Source: Oceanisphaera avium
Lineage (GTDB): Bacteria; Pseudomonadota; Gammaproteobacteria; Enterobacterales; Aeromonadaceae
Assembly: GCF_002157875.1 (NCBI RefSeq)
Contig: NZ_CP021376.1
Location: forward strand, 2,768,501-2,832,500
Length of the DNA: 64,000 nt
Direction: 5' to 3'
The notes under the pieces were generated by a model. It saw only the letters and a program-made list of their open reading frames with translations, was not told the origin of the DNA and ran no database searches. Of this stretch, positions 1-8,790 are shown one piece after another (the stretch's first letter is position 1; each line of letters opens with the position of its first letter). Made by a program: the position numbers and the translations under genes.

Positions 1-129
1 TGCTTTGGGGCTCGAACTTATCGGTGTTCTTCTGTGACCCACATAATAAAGCTGCGCAGCAAACAGGTGTTTGGCTGTAGTTATCTTTAATACTGCGTTA
101 GATTTTGGCTTAAGCTCTTTGCTGCCCAT
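1..129 (-). CDS. possible hypothetical protein, C-terminal part outside window
   Basis: An open frame of 43 codons starts with ATG at 129 and runs off the window edge without a stop. It begins 3 bases after the stop of the AAA+ gene on the same strand, a spacing typical of an operon. No convincing Shine-Dalgarno sequence precedes it. The visible peptide is basic and polar (begins MGSKELKPKSNAV) and I do not recognise it. It could be a real downstream gene or a chance open frame. Confidence 0.3.
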   Translation of the reverse strand, partial: MGSKELKPKSNAVLKITTAKHLFAAQLYYVGHRRTPISSSPKA

Positions 130-132
130 TAT

Positions 133-918
133 TTAGACTAGAAAATCTAGCGATTTATTTTGAGTGACAGTTTTTAAGCTGTGCTCTTGTTGTAAACCCG
201 CCAATAAGCTCTCTGGGCTAAGGGGTTTACCTATAAGCTGATGCTGGTGCACTACTTTGGCAAAATCTCTAGGCGTTAAATTTCTTAATGTTTCTAACGT
301 ACAATAAAGATGGCTGACCCTTTGCTCATAAAAGTGTTGCTGCAAACTCAAGCCAAGTTGCATATTAAAATAGCGCCATGCTTGTTCTGCATTAAAGTAA
401 TGAAAGCCAATCTTAAAATCAAAGCCAGATAAAAGGGCGCTATTTATCGACGTCATATCATGAGCCGTCATTACTACCACAGTGTTAGTTTGCGCTACTT
501 GTATTAATAACTCGTTGATCTGGCTCACTGTATCGTGACCACTTTGACTCGCATAATTAAATAAACATTCTGCTTGCTCAATTAACAATAAAGCATCGCT
601 TGCTTCAGCTAGTGCCATAGCGAGTTTTTCCACGCCTGCGCCTAAGTGAGGTTCAATAAGAGTAGAAGCATGTTTAGTAATAAATGGCGTATTAAGAGCG
701 GCGGCTAAATGATGAGCCAAGGCCGTTTTGCCAGAGCCAGCAGCGCCAAACAAACAGAGTCGCCCCCTCTTACTACGAGTGATGTGCTCTATCATAGGAG
801 CTAATGGCATATCTGTGGCACACAGTGCGGGATTGAATAAGCAAGGCGTAATGGACTGATTTAAACGCCGCCAGCGAAAACCTAGTGCCTGATATAAATT
901 AGCTGATAAGTCTTTCAT
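133..918 (-). CDS. small AAA+ family protein, probable pseudo-ATPase
   Basis: The 261-residue protein has a clear Walker A motif (GAAGSGKT, about residue 58) and the overall AAA+ layout. The Walker B region reads ALLLIEQAE where active relatives have a DE pair. The sensor-1 position reads TAH rather than TTN, and the usual arginine-finger stretch LLRRFDF reads LLSGFDF. ATP binding is therefore plausible but hydrolysis doubtful. The C-terminal LTPRDFAKV segment resembles the end of longer AAA family ATPases, so this may be a shortened relative. I chose ATG 918 because GAGG lies 5 bases upstream; GTG 924 is the alternative. The cellular role is unknown. Confidence 0.75.
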   Translation of the reverse strand: MKDLSANLYQALGFRWRRLNQSITPCLFNPALCATDMPLAPMIEHITRSKRGRLCLFGAAGSGKTALAHHLAAALNTPFITKHASTLIEPHLGAGVEKLAMALAEASDALLLIEQAECLFNYASQSGHDTVSQINELLIQVAQTNTVVVMTAHDMTSINSALLSGFDFKIGFHYFNAEQAWRYFNMQLGLSLQQHFYEQRVSHLYCTLETLRNLTPRDFAKVVHQHQLIGKPLSPESLLAGLQQEHSLKTVTQNKSLDFLV

Positions 919-1188
919 TACCACCTCTTGTTTGTGATTTGCTAACTGGGTTGCTAAAGCCTTAACGGTGCCCTACCTGAATAAGGCAAGGTGCGTGTAG
1001 TCAATATTTAGCAAGGGTGATGGCGTTAAGCATTGATGAGCGCCAGTGAGTGAAGCTATTACCATACCGCCTCATGCGACAGCTGGTGTCGCCAGTTAAT
1101 ATGAGCAAACTCACTGCTAGGGGAGGGGGCTGCGAGCGCAAAAGAGAGTGAGCAATGCTAAACTGACGCTTTTTCACGGGATAACCAG

Positions 1189-1926
1189 ATGCTGTATTCT
1201 TCGCTCGATATATTGGCGCTAGTGATCGTTACCGTCAGTATTATGGTGCAGGCGTGGGTAGGGATTGGCTTTGGTTTGCTAGCCGCCCCTTTATTATATT
1301 TAATTGATCCCGCCTATGTGCCTGGGCCTGTGCTGGTACTGGGATGGTTGTTATCCTTGGTGGTAGTGTTTAAACGTCGCCACAGTTTAAATTTCTTACG
1401 CGTGCTGCCTGCTATTTTGGCGCGCCTGCCAGGCTCGTGGTGTGGCGCTGTATTATTATTAAGTATTGCCTCATGGCAGTTAAGTTTATTTTTTGGAGGC
1501 GCCTTATTATTGGCGGTGTGGTTGAGTTTACGCCGTTATTCCTTGCCCCTAAATTCTCTGAACTTAACACTGGCCGGCTTTTTATCAGGCGTACTGGGCA
1601 CCTCTACTTCGGTGGGCGGCCCGCCACTGGCGCTGTTATATCAACATCAAGCCCGCTTGACCGCGCGTGACGAAATTGCGGCTTTTTTCTTAGTCGGCAC
1701 TCCTATCTCGCTCTTAATGTTGGTCTGGCAGGGGGGAGCGAGTGTGTTAGCGCTAGGCTTAATTGTAAAAATGCTGCCTGGTGTAATGTTGGGTTTTTGG
1801 TTATCGCGCCATGTGGAGCGTCGATTTAACGTAGACAGTGCTCGTCCGGCTATCTTATTTATTTCAACACTCTCAGCGTTAGTGGTATTAACCCAAGGCA
1901 TTATTGGCGGGGTGGCGGCGTACTAA
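1189..1926 (+). CDS. TSUP/TauE-SafE family membrane permease
   Basis: A 245-residue, very hydrophobic protein with roughly seven or eight predicted membrane segments. It has the glycine-rich, repeated-half organisation of the TSUP (sulfite exporter TauE/SafE) family, including the GTSTSVGGPPLAL loop around residue 137. Members move sulfonates, sulfite or other organic anions across the inner membrane; the substrate here cannot be read from sequence. GGGATAA lies a few bases before ATG 1189. The gene ends one base into a possible upstream start for pncC, suggesting a two-gene transcript. Confidence 0.85.
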   Translation: MLYSSLDILALVIVTVSIMVQAWVGIGFGLLAAPLLYLIDPAYVPGPVLVLGWLLSLVVVFKRRHSLNFLRVLPAILARLPGSWCGAVLLLSIASWQLSLFFGGALLLAVWLSLRRYSLPLNSLNLTLAGFLSGVLGTSTSVGGPPLALLYQHQARLTARDEIAAFFLVGTPISLLMLVWQGGASVLALGLIVKMLPGVMLGFWLSRHVERRFNVDSARPAILFISTLSALVVLTQGIIGGVAAY

Positions 1927-1955
1927 TGGATAAAGTGCAACACAAGGAAGCATCA

Positions 1956-2450
1956 ATGAATACACAACAAGAAATTCTGCAGTTAGCACACCAATTGGGT
2001 GAGCGCTTAATGGCGTTAGATTGCACTATTACTACCGCTGAGTCTTGTACTGGTGGCGGCATTGCCTATGCCATTACAGAGGTAGCGGGGAGCTCAGCTT
2101 GGTTTGAACGTGCCTTTATTACCTACTCAAATGGCGCTAAAAACGAGCTAGTCGGCGTCAGTAGCGAGCTTATTGATCGCGAAGGGGCGGTGAGCGAAGC
2201 GGTAGTGAAAGCCATGGCGAAGGGAGCCTGTGCTCAAGCGGGGGATCAATTAGGGGTGGCGGTAAGTGGGGTGGCGGGGCCAAGTGGCGGCAGTCCAGAA
2301 AAACCAGTAGGCACGGTATGGCTCGCCTGTTATTTCGCTAAACAAGATAAAATGCATACGCGCTTATTACACTTATCAGGAGATCGCTTTGCTATACGCC
2401 AACACACTATCTTGGCGGCCTTAAGCGATTGTGTGCGCATTTTAAGTTAA
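1956..2450 (+). CDS. pncC: nicotinamide-nucleotide amidase (CinA C-terminal domain family)
   Basis: PncC deamidates nicotinamide mononucleotide to nicotinate mononucleotide in the pyridine nucleotide cycle. The 164-residue protein matches the stand-alone CinA C-terminal family in length and motifs: TTAESCTGGGIA near residue 27 and GVAGPSGGSPEKPVGTV near residue 107. An ATG at 1926 overlaps the previous stop, but ATG 1956 has AAGGA 7 bases upstream and gives the usual N-terminus, so I prefer it. Its place just before recA is common in gammaproteobacteria. Confidence 0.93.
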   Translation: MNTQQEILQLAHQLGERLMALDCTITTAESCTGGGIAYAITEVAGSSAWFERAFITYSNGAKNELVGVSSELIDREGAVSEAVVKAMAKGACAQAGDQLGVAVSGVAGPSGGSPEKPVGTVWLACYFAKQDKMHTRLLHLSGDRFAIRQHTILAALSDCVRILS

Positions 2451-2625
2451 TAACCGCGCAAATTTGCACTATTATTGTATTCTTATGAGTCTAAAATTTA
2501 CGCTGTTAACTCAATCACTGAAGGTGATTGGCTAGGGTTGTTCTAGCTCACTCAACTATCATCAGGCGTTGCAGTGCAGCGGATTAACTCCTAGCCTCAC
2601 AGATTAAGTTATTAGCGAAACAGTG

Positions 2626-2653
2626 TTGATACTGTACGAATAACCAGTATAAT
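2626..2653 (+). promoter_or_regulatory. recA sigma-70 promoter
   Basis: TTGATA at 2626-2631 and a perfect TATAAT at 2648-2653 are separated by 16 bases, 47 bases before the recA ATG. The architecture is nearly the same as that of the Escherichia coli recA promoter, with the LexA site between and overlapping the two hexamers. Confidence 0.9.
2630..2649 (+). promoter_or_regulatory. LexA (SOS) box of recA
   Basis: The 20-base site reads TACTGT-N8-CCAGTA, one base away from the gammaproteobacterial consensus CTGT-N8-ACAG core. It occupies the spacer and the start of the -10 hexamer, so bound LexA would block RNA polymerase directly. Confidence 0.9.
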
Positions 2654-2699
2654 CGCGTTATCAGTTTTTAAACGCATTAGCATACCCTGCGGAGCAATT

Positions 2700-3773
2700 A
2701 TGGATCCAAATAAAGAAAAAGCCCTCGCCGCCGCCCTTGGCCAAATTGAAAAGCAGTTTGGCAAAGGCTCCATCATGCGCTTAGGGGATAATAAGGCGTT
2801 AAACATTGAGTCTGTGTCTACTGGCTCTTTATCACTGGATATAGCACTGGGCATTGGCGGCCTGCCCATGGGGCGAGTGGTAGAAGTTTACGGCCCAGAG
2901 TCTTCAGGTAAAACCACACTTACGCTACAAGTGATTGCAGAAGCACAGCGTGCTGGCAAAGTGTGTGCGTTTGTCGATGCCGAGCACGCCTTAGATCCTC
3001 TTTATGCCGCTAAGCTAGGCGTTAATGTTGACGATTTGCTTATCTCTCAGCCTGACACCGGTGAGCAAGCATTAGAAATTTGCGACATGCTAGTGCGCTC
3101 TGGTGCAGTTGACGTCATTATCATTGACTCGGTAGCAGCCTTAACGCCGCGCGCTGAAATTGAAGGCGAAATGGGTGACTCCCATGTGGGCTTGCAAGCT
3201 CGCTTGATGTCACAAGCACTACGTAAGTTGACCGGCAATATTAAAGCAGCAAATTGCTTAGTTATTTTCATCAACCAAATTCGTATGAAAATTGGCGTCA
3301 TGTTTGGTAGTCCAGAAACGACGACCGGCGGTAATGCACTTAAGTTTTATGCCTCTGTTCGCTTAGATATTCGCCGTATTGGCGCCATTAAAGAAGGCGA
3401 TGAAGTAGTAGGTAATGAAACTCGCGTGAAAGTGGTGAAAAATAAAGTGGCACCGCCTTTTAAGCAAGCAGAGTTTCAAATTATTTATGGCGAGGGCATT
3501 TCTAAAGAAGGTGAATTGATTGAACTTGGCGTTAAGCATAAGTTTGTTGATAAAGCCGGAGCTTGGTATAGCTATCAAGGTGAAAAAATTGGCCAAGGTA
3601 AAGCCAACTCTATTAAGTATTTGTTAGAGCATAAGCATATCTCAGATGAAATAGAGGCTAAATTGCGTGAGCAGCTACTATTAAAACCTGGTGAAGAAAA
3701 AGTGAAAGTGGATGAAGCGCCCGGCGCCTTAGGTAATCCTTTACCTAAAGATGACACAGAAGAAGACTTCTAA
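2700..3773 (+). CDS. recA: RecA recombinase
   Basis: RecA forms filaments on single-stranded DNA, carries out strand exchange and promotes LexA self-cleavage. The 357-residue protein shows Walker A GPESSGKT at about residues 66-73, Walker B VIIIDS near residue 140, the L2 DNA-binding loop region ([15 protein letters not shown]) and an acidic C-terminal tail ending DDTEEDF. GGAG lies upstream of ATG 2700. A LexA-controlled promoter precedes it and an intrinsic terminator follows, so recX downstream is probably reached mostly by read-through. Confidence 0.99.
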   Translation: MDPNKEKALAAALGQIEKQFGKGSIMRLGDNKALNIESVSTGSLSLDIALGIGGLPMGRVVEVYGPESSGKTTLTLQVIAEAQRAGKVCAFVDAEHALDPLYAAKLGVNVDDLLISQPDTGEQALEICDMLVRSGAVDVIIIDSVAALTPRAEIEGEMGDSHVGLQARLMSQALRKLTGNIKAANCLVIFINQIRMKIGVMFGSPETTTGGNALKFYASVRLDIRRIGAIKEGDEVVGNETRVKVVKNKVAPPFKQAEFQIIYGEGISKEGELIELGVKHKFVDKAGAWYSYQGEKIGQGKANSIKYLLEHKHISDEIEAKLREQLLLKPGEEKVKVDEAPGALGNPLPKDDTEEDF

Positions 3774-3797
3774 GCTTCTTTATTATATTCACTATTG

Positions 3798-3823
3798 AAG
3801 GTCGGGATTTCCCGACCTTTTTT
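3798..3823 (+). terminator. intrinsic terminator after recA
   Basis: AAGGTCGGG and CCCGACCTT form a 9-bp stem around a 4-base ATTT loop, followed by a run of T. It lies 25 bases after the recA stop. Confidence 0.92.
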
Positions 3824-3998
3824 ATGGGCCTGAACTGCGTGAAGGCGCGGTGCTTGGCTCTTAGCTATAATGCGCTTAGTTTTTCAGGCCTGCTCCCTCT
3901 TTCTCCATGTTCTTTTGTGGCAAAAAATAGCTCTAGCTTTATCTTGAGCGTGGCGCTGTTTTCTCCTTCATTCTTTGCGGTTCAGCCCTTACACTTTA

Positions 3999-4460
3999 AT
4001 GATGCAAAAAGATCCAGAAAAATTAACCCCCCAAGCGCTGTGGCACAGTGCACTAGGTCTGTTATCTCGCCGTGATCATAGTCGTCTTGAGCTTGCGCAA
4101 AAGCTGCGCTTACGCCAATTTGATCAAGCGCTTATTGAAGCAGCACTTGATAAATTAGTTGAACAGCAATGGCTGTGCGATGCGCGTTTTGCGCGCGTTC
4201 AAGTGCGCCAGCACGTCTTTAAACGCCATGGCCCCATGCGCATTCGTATGGAGCTAAAACGCAAAGGGGTAGCCGAAGCGCTGATTGAACAGGCGCTGGA
4301 GGAAGAGGAAACCGATTGGTTTTCTTTGGCCAAAGACTGTTACCAGGCGCGGTTTAGAAACTCTGACATTAGCGATATTAAAGACAAGGCGAAGCGCGTG
4401 CGTTATTTACAAAGTCGCGGCTTTAACAGCGATCAGGTGCGCTACGCACTAGAAGAATAG
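3999..4460 (+). CDS. recX: regulatory protein RecX
   Basis: RecX binds RecA filaments and limits their growth and ATPase activity. The protein is about 153 residues and has the repeated three-helix pattern of the family. Typical features are ALGLLSRRDHSRLEL near the N-terminus, DARFARVQVRQHVFKRHGP in the middle, and the C-terminal KRVRYLQSRGF element. ATGs at 3999 and 4002 are both possible and neither has a strong Shine-Dalgarno sequence; a TTG at 3975 is less likely. The gap to recA is about 225 bases and includes the recA terminator. Confidence 0.93.
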   Translation: MMQKDPEKLTPQALWHSALGLLSRRDHSRLELAQKLRLRQFDQALIEAALDKLVEQQWLCDARFARVQVRQHVFKRHGPMRIRMELKRKGVAEALIEQALEEEETDWFSLAKDCYQARFRNSDISDIKDKAKRVRYLQSRGFNSDQVRYALEE

Positions 4461-4723
4461 CGCGTAAGCAGCCAGTAAATTATAGGCAACCCAGCGAGTA
4501 TTCTAGAATAGCAGTGCCGATAAACCGCACAAGACTGGAGCTTTTTGGCTGATGGTGTTGAGGGCAATGTTGAGCTTACTATTTGGGCTTAGCCTATGGC
4601 GCTGCTATTGTGGCTAATTTCTTAAATCCCAGCAAAAGCGCAGCGTCGTTTTACATTAGCGCCAATACCTTTTAAATTAGCTAGCTTAACGCCTATGAAC
4701 CCAGTGATAGAACAGGATTCCCC

Positions 4724-7345
4724 ATGCAGATGAGCACATCTGAGTTACGCACCGCGTTTCTCGAGTATTTTCGCCAACAAGGCCACCAAGTGGTGAGCTC
4801 CAGCTCACTGGTTCCCCATAACGATCCTACCTTGCTGTTTACCAACGCCGGCATGAACCAATTTAAGGATGTGTTTTTAGGAGTAGAGCAAAGAGCTTAT
4901 ACCAAAGCGACCAGCTCGCAGCGCTGTGTGCGTGCCGGTGGTAAGCATAATGATTTAGAGAATGTGGGTTATACCGCTCGCCATCATACTTTCTTTGAAA
5001 TGCTAGGTAACTTCAGCTTCGGTGATTATTTTAAGCAAGATGCGATTCGCTTTGCGTGGGAGTTTTTAACTGAGGTCGTCAAGCTACCTAAAGATAAACT
5101 GTGGGTGACCGTCTACGCCACCGATGATGAAGCCTTCGAGCTGTGGTCAAAACAAATAGGTGTGCCAGAGTCACGTATTGTGCGTATTGGCGATAAAGGC
5201 GGTGAGTTTCAATCTGATAATTTCTGGACCATGGGCGATACGGGTCCTTGTGGTCCTTGCTCAGAGATATTTTACGATCACGGTGAGCATATTTGGGGGG
5301 GCCCACCGGGCAGCCCAGAAGAAGATGGCGATCGCTACATCGAGATTTGGAACCTAGTGTTTATGCAGTTTAACCGTCATAGCGATGGCACCATGGAGCC
5401 ACTGCCTAAACCCTCAGTAGATACCGGCATGGGCTTAGAGCGCATCGCCACCATTTTACAAGGTGTGCATTCTAACTACGACATCGATTTATTTCAGGCA
5501 CTGATCAAAGCGGCTGCGCAAGCGGTGGGTACCACCGACCTTAGCAGCCAATCTTTGCGTGTTATTGCAGATCATATTCGCTCTTGCTCATTTTTAATTG
5601 CCGATGGCGTTATGCCCTCTAATGAAGGTCGTGGTTATGTGCTGCGCCGTATTATTCGCCGCGCCGTACGCCATGGCCGTAAACTGGGAGCGGAGCAGTC
5701 GTTTTTCTATACTTTAGTCGGTGCTTTATGTGAGCAAATGTCTGATGCTTATCCGGAGCTTAATAGTCAGCGCGCCATTATTGAAAAAGTATTGCGCTTA
5801 GAAGAAGAGCAATTTGCGCGTACTTTAGGCCGAGGCTTGCAGTTATTAGAAGAAGCGATTGCTGAGCTAGGTGATGCCAAAGTATTACCCGGCGAGGTGG
5901 TATTTAAGCTTTATGATACTTATGGCTTTCCGGCAGACTTAACGGCCGATGTATTGCGCGATCGCGAGCTAAGCATCGATGAAGCTGGCTTTGAAGTGCT
6001 GATGCAGCAACAGCGTAATCGTGCCAAAGAAGCGTCTAACTTTGGGGTGGATTACACTAAAGCCATTAAAATAGACGGCGAAACGCAATTTACGGGATAT
6101 GAGCAATTAGCTGAGCCGGCAACGATTAAGGCTATTTATAAAGAAGGCGAGTCGGTAGCGGCATTAATTGCCGGAGAAGAAGCGGCGCTAGTACTGGATA
6201 AAACACCTTTTTATGGTGAGTCTGGCGGACAAGTAGGAGACAGTGGCGTCATTAAATTAGAAAATGGCCTGTTTGTCGTCAAAGATACTAAAAAAGCGGG
6301 TAAAGGCGTATTGCACTTAGGTATGCTGGAGCTGGGGACACTGGAAGTGGGCGAGACTGCCACTGCAGCGGTAGACAGTTATCGCCGCCAAGCGATTGCC
6401 CTTAACCATTCGGTGACCCACCTTTTACACGCTGCGTTACGAGCATTGCTCGGTGAGCATGTGACGCAAAAAGGCTCCTTAGTGGATGCGGAGCGCTTGC
6501 GCTTTGATTTCTCTCATTTAGAAGCCCTTACTGCGGCTGAGCTGCGTGAAATTGAAGACAGAGTAAATAAAGATATTCGTGCTAATTACTCAGTCGCCAC
6601 TGAATTAATGGATTTAGAGGGCGCAAAAAACGCCGGCGCCATGGCCTTGTTTGGTGAAAAATATGATGATGAAGTGCGCGTAGTATCTATGGGTGAGGCT
6701 TCTACTGAGCTGTGTGGTGGAACCCATGTGCAGCGCACTGGTGATATTGGCTTATTTAAAATCCTCTCAGAAAGTGGCATTGCCGCCGGTATTCGCCGTA
6801 TTGAAGCGGTGACCGGTGAGGCGGCACTGACTTACTTACATCAACTTAATAATGAATTAGGGCAAACTGCCACTTTGGTTAAGGCTGATGTGTTTTCGGT
6901 GGCGGATAAAGTAAAGCAGGCGCTAGAGCGTAACCGTCAACTAGAAAAAGAAGTAGAGCAGCTTAAAGCCAAATTAACCGCTCAAGCAGGGACCGCCTTA
7001 TTAGAGCAGGTGGTCGAGATCAATGGCACTAAGGTGTTAGTGGCTGATTTAGGGGGGGCTGAAAGTAAGTCATTACGTGGCTCACTTGATGATCTAAAAA
7101 TAAAACTAAACTCTGGCATTGTGGTATTAGCCACCGTTAATGAAGGAAAAGTGAGCCTTATTGCAGGAGTCACTAACGATCTCACTGTTAAGGTGAAAGC
7201 AGGGGAGTTAGTTAACATGGTGGCTCAGCAAGTGGGCGGTAAAGGCGGTGGCAGACCCGATATGGCACAAGCGGGGGGCACTGAGCCTCAACAATTAGCC
7301 TCGGCTCTGGCTTCAGTAGCGCCTTGGTTAGCAGAACGCTTATAA
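4724..7345 (+). CDS. alaS: alanyl-tRNA synthetase
   Basis: AlaS charges tRNA-Ala and edits misacylated serine and glycine. The 873-residue length is normal. The class II catalytic core is N-terminal. The editing domain metal site is visible as HSVTHLLH (about residue 561) and CGGTH (about residue 665). A coiled-coil and glycine-rich C-Ala domain ends the protein ([15 protein letters not shown]). AGGA lies 6 bases before ATG 4724; a second ATG two codons on is also usable. A strong terminator follows. Confidence 0.98.
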   Translation: MQMSTSELRTAFLEYFRQQGHQVVSSSSLVPHNDPTLLFTNAGMNQFKDVFLGVEQRAYTKATSSQRCVRAGGKHNDLENVGYTARHHTFFEMLGNFSFGDYFKQDAIRFAWEFLTEVVKLPKDKLWVTVYATDDEAFELWSKQIGVPESRIVRIGDKGGEFQSDNFWTMGDTGPCGPCSEIFYDHGEHIWGGPPGSPEEDGDRYIEIWNLVFMQFNRHSDGTMEPLPKPSVDTGMGLERIATILQGVHSNYDIDLFQALIKAAAQAVGTTDLSSQSLRVIADHIRSCSFLIADGVMPSNEGRGYVLRRIIRRAVRHGRKLGAEQSFFYTLVGALCEQMSDAYPELNSQRAIIEKVLRLEEEQFARTLGRGLQLLEEAIAELGDAKVLPGEVVFKLYDTYGFPADLTADVLRDRELSIDEAGFEVLMQQQRNRAKEASNFGVDYTKAIKIDGETQFTGYEQLAEPATIKAIYKEGESVAALIAGEEAALVLDKTPFYGESGGQVGDSGVIKLENGLFVVKDTKKAGKGVLHLGMLELGTLEVGETATAAVDSYRRQAIALNHSVTHLLHAALRALLGEHVTQKGSLVDAERLRFDFSHLEALTAAELREIEDRVNKDIRANYSVATELMDLEGAKNAGAMALFGEKYDDEVRVVSMGEASTELCGGTHVQRTGDIGLFKILSESGIAAGIRRIEAVTGEAALTYLHQLNNELGQTATLVKADVFSVADKVKQALERNRQLEKEVEQLKAKLTAQAGTALLEQVVEINGTKVLVADLGGAESKSLRGSLDDLKIKLNSGIVVLATVNEGKVSLIAGVTNDLTVKVKAGELVNMVAQQVGGKGGGRPDMAQAGGTEPQQLASALASVAPWLAERL

Positions 7346-7378
7346 AATTCAACTGTTTACCCTAAATTTGTAACATTC

Positions 7379-7410
7379 AGAGGCCTGTCAGTGACAGGCC
7401 TCTTGCTTTT
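7379..7410 (+). terminator. intrinsic terminator after alaS
   Basis: AGAGGCCTGTCA pairs perfectly with TGACAGGCCTCT (12 bp), followed by TTGCTTTT. It separates alaS from csrA. Confidence 0.93.
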
Positions 7411-7519
7411 GTAACAAATACCGCCAATTGCTAGGTAAGCAGGCTAGGTTTTTGCCCCCTTTAGCGGATAATAAATAATGATATTTTCTATATACATAGA
7501 CCGACACAGGAGCAGCTAG

Positions 7520-7711
7520 ATGCTGATATTGACCAGAAGAGTAGGTGAAACCTTAATGATAGGCGACGAAGTGACTGTGACCGTGTTAGGAGTTAAGGGA
7601 AACCAAGTTCGCATTGGGGTAAACGCGCCTAAAGAGGTGTCTGTGCACCGTGAAGAAATTTATATGCGTATTCAGGCCGAAAAAGGCAATGCCGGTGATG
7701 AGAGCTACTAA
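7520..7711 (+). CDS. csrA: carbon storage regulator CsrA
   Basis: CsrA is a small dimeric RNA-binding protein that controls translation and mRNA stability through GGA motifs in leader regions. The 63-residue sequence begins [18 protein letters not shown] and contains VSVHREEIY, both hallmarks of the family and part of the RNA-contact surface. AGGAG sits 7 bases before the ATG. The order alaS-csrA-tRNA-Ser-tRNA-Arg is conserved in many gammaproteobacteria. Confidence 0.98.
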   Translation: MLILTRRVGETLMIGDEVTVTVLGVKGNQVRIGVNAPKEVSVHREEIYMRIQAEKGNAGDESY

Positions 7712-7803
7712 GCTAGTTCGGTGCAATTTTCGTTCGACTTGCTGGCTTTAGCCGCACAATGCACAAAGTCTGTGCAAACGAACAAAACAGATAAGAAAAG
7801 GGT

Positions 7804-7831
7804 TTGACTTATTTTGGGCGGACGGTAATAT
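7804..7831 (+). promoter_or_regulatory. promoter of the tRNA-Ser/tRNA-Arg operon
   Basis: TTGACT (7804-7809) and TAATAT (7826-7831) are separated by 16 bases, just upstream of tRNA-Ser. The stretch after the -10 is GC-rich (GTGCCCC), a discriminator of the kind found at stable-RNA promoters under stringent control. Confidence 0.8.
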
Positions 7832-7846
7832 GTGCCCCACAAACAC

Positions 7847-7937
7847 GGTGAGGTGGCCGAGTGGCTGAAGGCGCTCCCCTGCTAAGGGAGTATGCGTTTA
7901 TACCGCATCGAGGGTTCGAATCCCTCCCTCACCGCCA
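7847..7937 (+). tRNA. tRNA-Ser (anticodon GCU)
   Basis: The 91-base gene has GGTGAGG paired with CCTCACC as acceptor stem, a long variable arm typical of tRNA-Ser, the TTCGAA T-loop and an encoded CCA end. The anticodon GCT is at 7881-7883 in loop CTGCTAA. Confidence 0.97.
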
Positions 7938-7943
7938 TATTTA

Positions 7944-8020
7944 GCATCCTTAGCTCAGCTGGATAGAGTACTCGGCTACGAACCGAGCGGTCGGAGGTTC
8001 GAATCCTCCAGGATGCGCCA
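7944..8020 (+). tRNA. tRNA-Arg (anticodon ACG), copy 1
   Basis: 77 bases. Acceptor GCATCCT pairs with AGGATGC, the anticodon ACG (7978-7980) reads CGN codons after wobble modification to inosine, and CCA is encoded. Its T stem is GGAGG/CCTCC, unlike the other two copies. Confidence 0.97.
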
Positions 8021-8076
8021 TATTATAATCAGCAATCTAAGTTGGTGGTTATCGTAGCGTAAGATGTTTCAGAATT

Positions 8077-8153
8077 GCACCCTTAGCTCAGCTGGATAGA
8101 GTACTCGGCTACGAACCGAGCGGTCGAAGGTTCGAATCCTTCAGGGTGCGCCA
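8077..8153 (+). tRNA. tRNA-Arg (anticodon ACG), copy 2
   Basis: 77 bases with encoded CCA. The acceptor stem is GCACCCT/AGGGTGC and the T stem GAAGG/CCTTC. The difference from copies 1 and 3 in the acceptor is a compensated pair change (A-T to G-C type), so folding is kept. Confidence 0.97.
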
Positions 8154-8183
8154 TCTGAAGCCCATAAATATCAATACTTTCAC

Positions 8184-8260
8184 GCATCCTTAGCTCAGCT
8201 GGATAGAGTACTCGGCTACGAACCGAGCGGTCGAAGGTTCGAATCCTTCAGGATGCGCCA
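8184..8260 (+). tRNA. tRNA-Arg (anticodon ACG), copy 3
   Basis: 77 bases with encoded CCA. It shares the acceptor stem of copy 1 and the T stem of copy 2, which suggests recombination or gene conversion among the three copies. A terminator follows immediately. Confidence 0.97.
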
Positions 8261-8265
8261 CTTTT

Positions 8266-8292
8266 AAAAAGCCTGCTTAATGCAGGCTTTTT
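8266..8292 (+). terminator. intrinsic terminator of the tRNA operon
   Basis: AAAAAGCCTGC and GCAGGCTTTTT form a stem around a TTAAT loop, with the A/T flanks giving a U-tract. It lies 6 bases after the third tRNA-Arg. Confidence 0.93.
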
Positions 8293-8790
8293 ATTTGCTA
8301 GTAAAAAATTCTCCGTAATTTTTAACCTCTCCTTTTTAATGAGTCGTACTTTTGCTCACCGTACCTAAAGCAAGCGACTGCCCTTGTCTTAGCATCCAAG
8401 TCACACGTTTACTCTCAATTTTACTTAACGTAGACTAGCCGCTCTAAATTTGTGAACGTTAATATTAAAGCGCGATATTGTTTAAAATAAATTTGTTTTA
8501 CTTATTAAAAGTTGAGCAAATAATTTATCTATCGAGCGTCATTGGTAAATAGCAATATAAACGTCGTTGAGTGTCTTATATTAATTAAGAATAACTCTGT
8601 ATTAGCGCCTACAAATAATTGCCAACATGGCTGCAAGTTGCTCTAAATGAGTACTTGTATTACTCTAGCTGCTCTTTAAATTAGGACCTTCTAAGTAACG
8701 GAGTTTTAAGTTAAATAAAAGTTAAATCTTATTGTGCTAGATTTCTTATATTTTTTAACACCAATATTTAGGATAAGGCAAATAGGGACT
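8293..8790 (+). other. AT-rich intergenic region before the EPS locus
   Basis: About 500 bases separate the tRNA terminator from the first EPS gene. The region is AT-rich with no convincing open frame. It must hold the EPS operon promoter and leader, but I could not pick one unambiguous -35/-10 pair. I saw no ops/JUMPstart element (GGCGGTAG), so RfaH control is not supported. Its composition would fit silencing by H-NS-like proteins; that is inference. Confidence 0.6.

Noticed and set aside
3824..4075. Open frame of 83 codons between recA and recX
   Set aside because: It overlaps the start of recX in another frame, begins inside the recA terminator region, and has no recognisable motif.
8293..8790. 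Possible ops/JUMPstart element before the EPS locus
   Set aside because: I looked for GGCGGTAG or a close variant and did not see one, so RfaH recruitment is not claimed.
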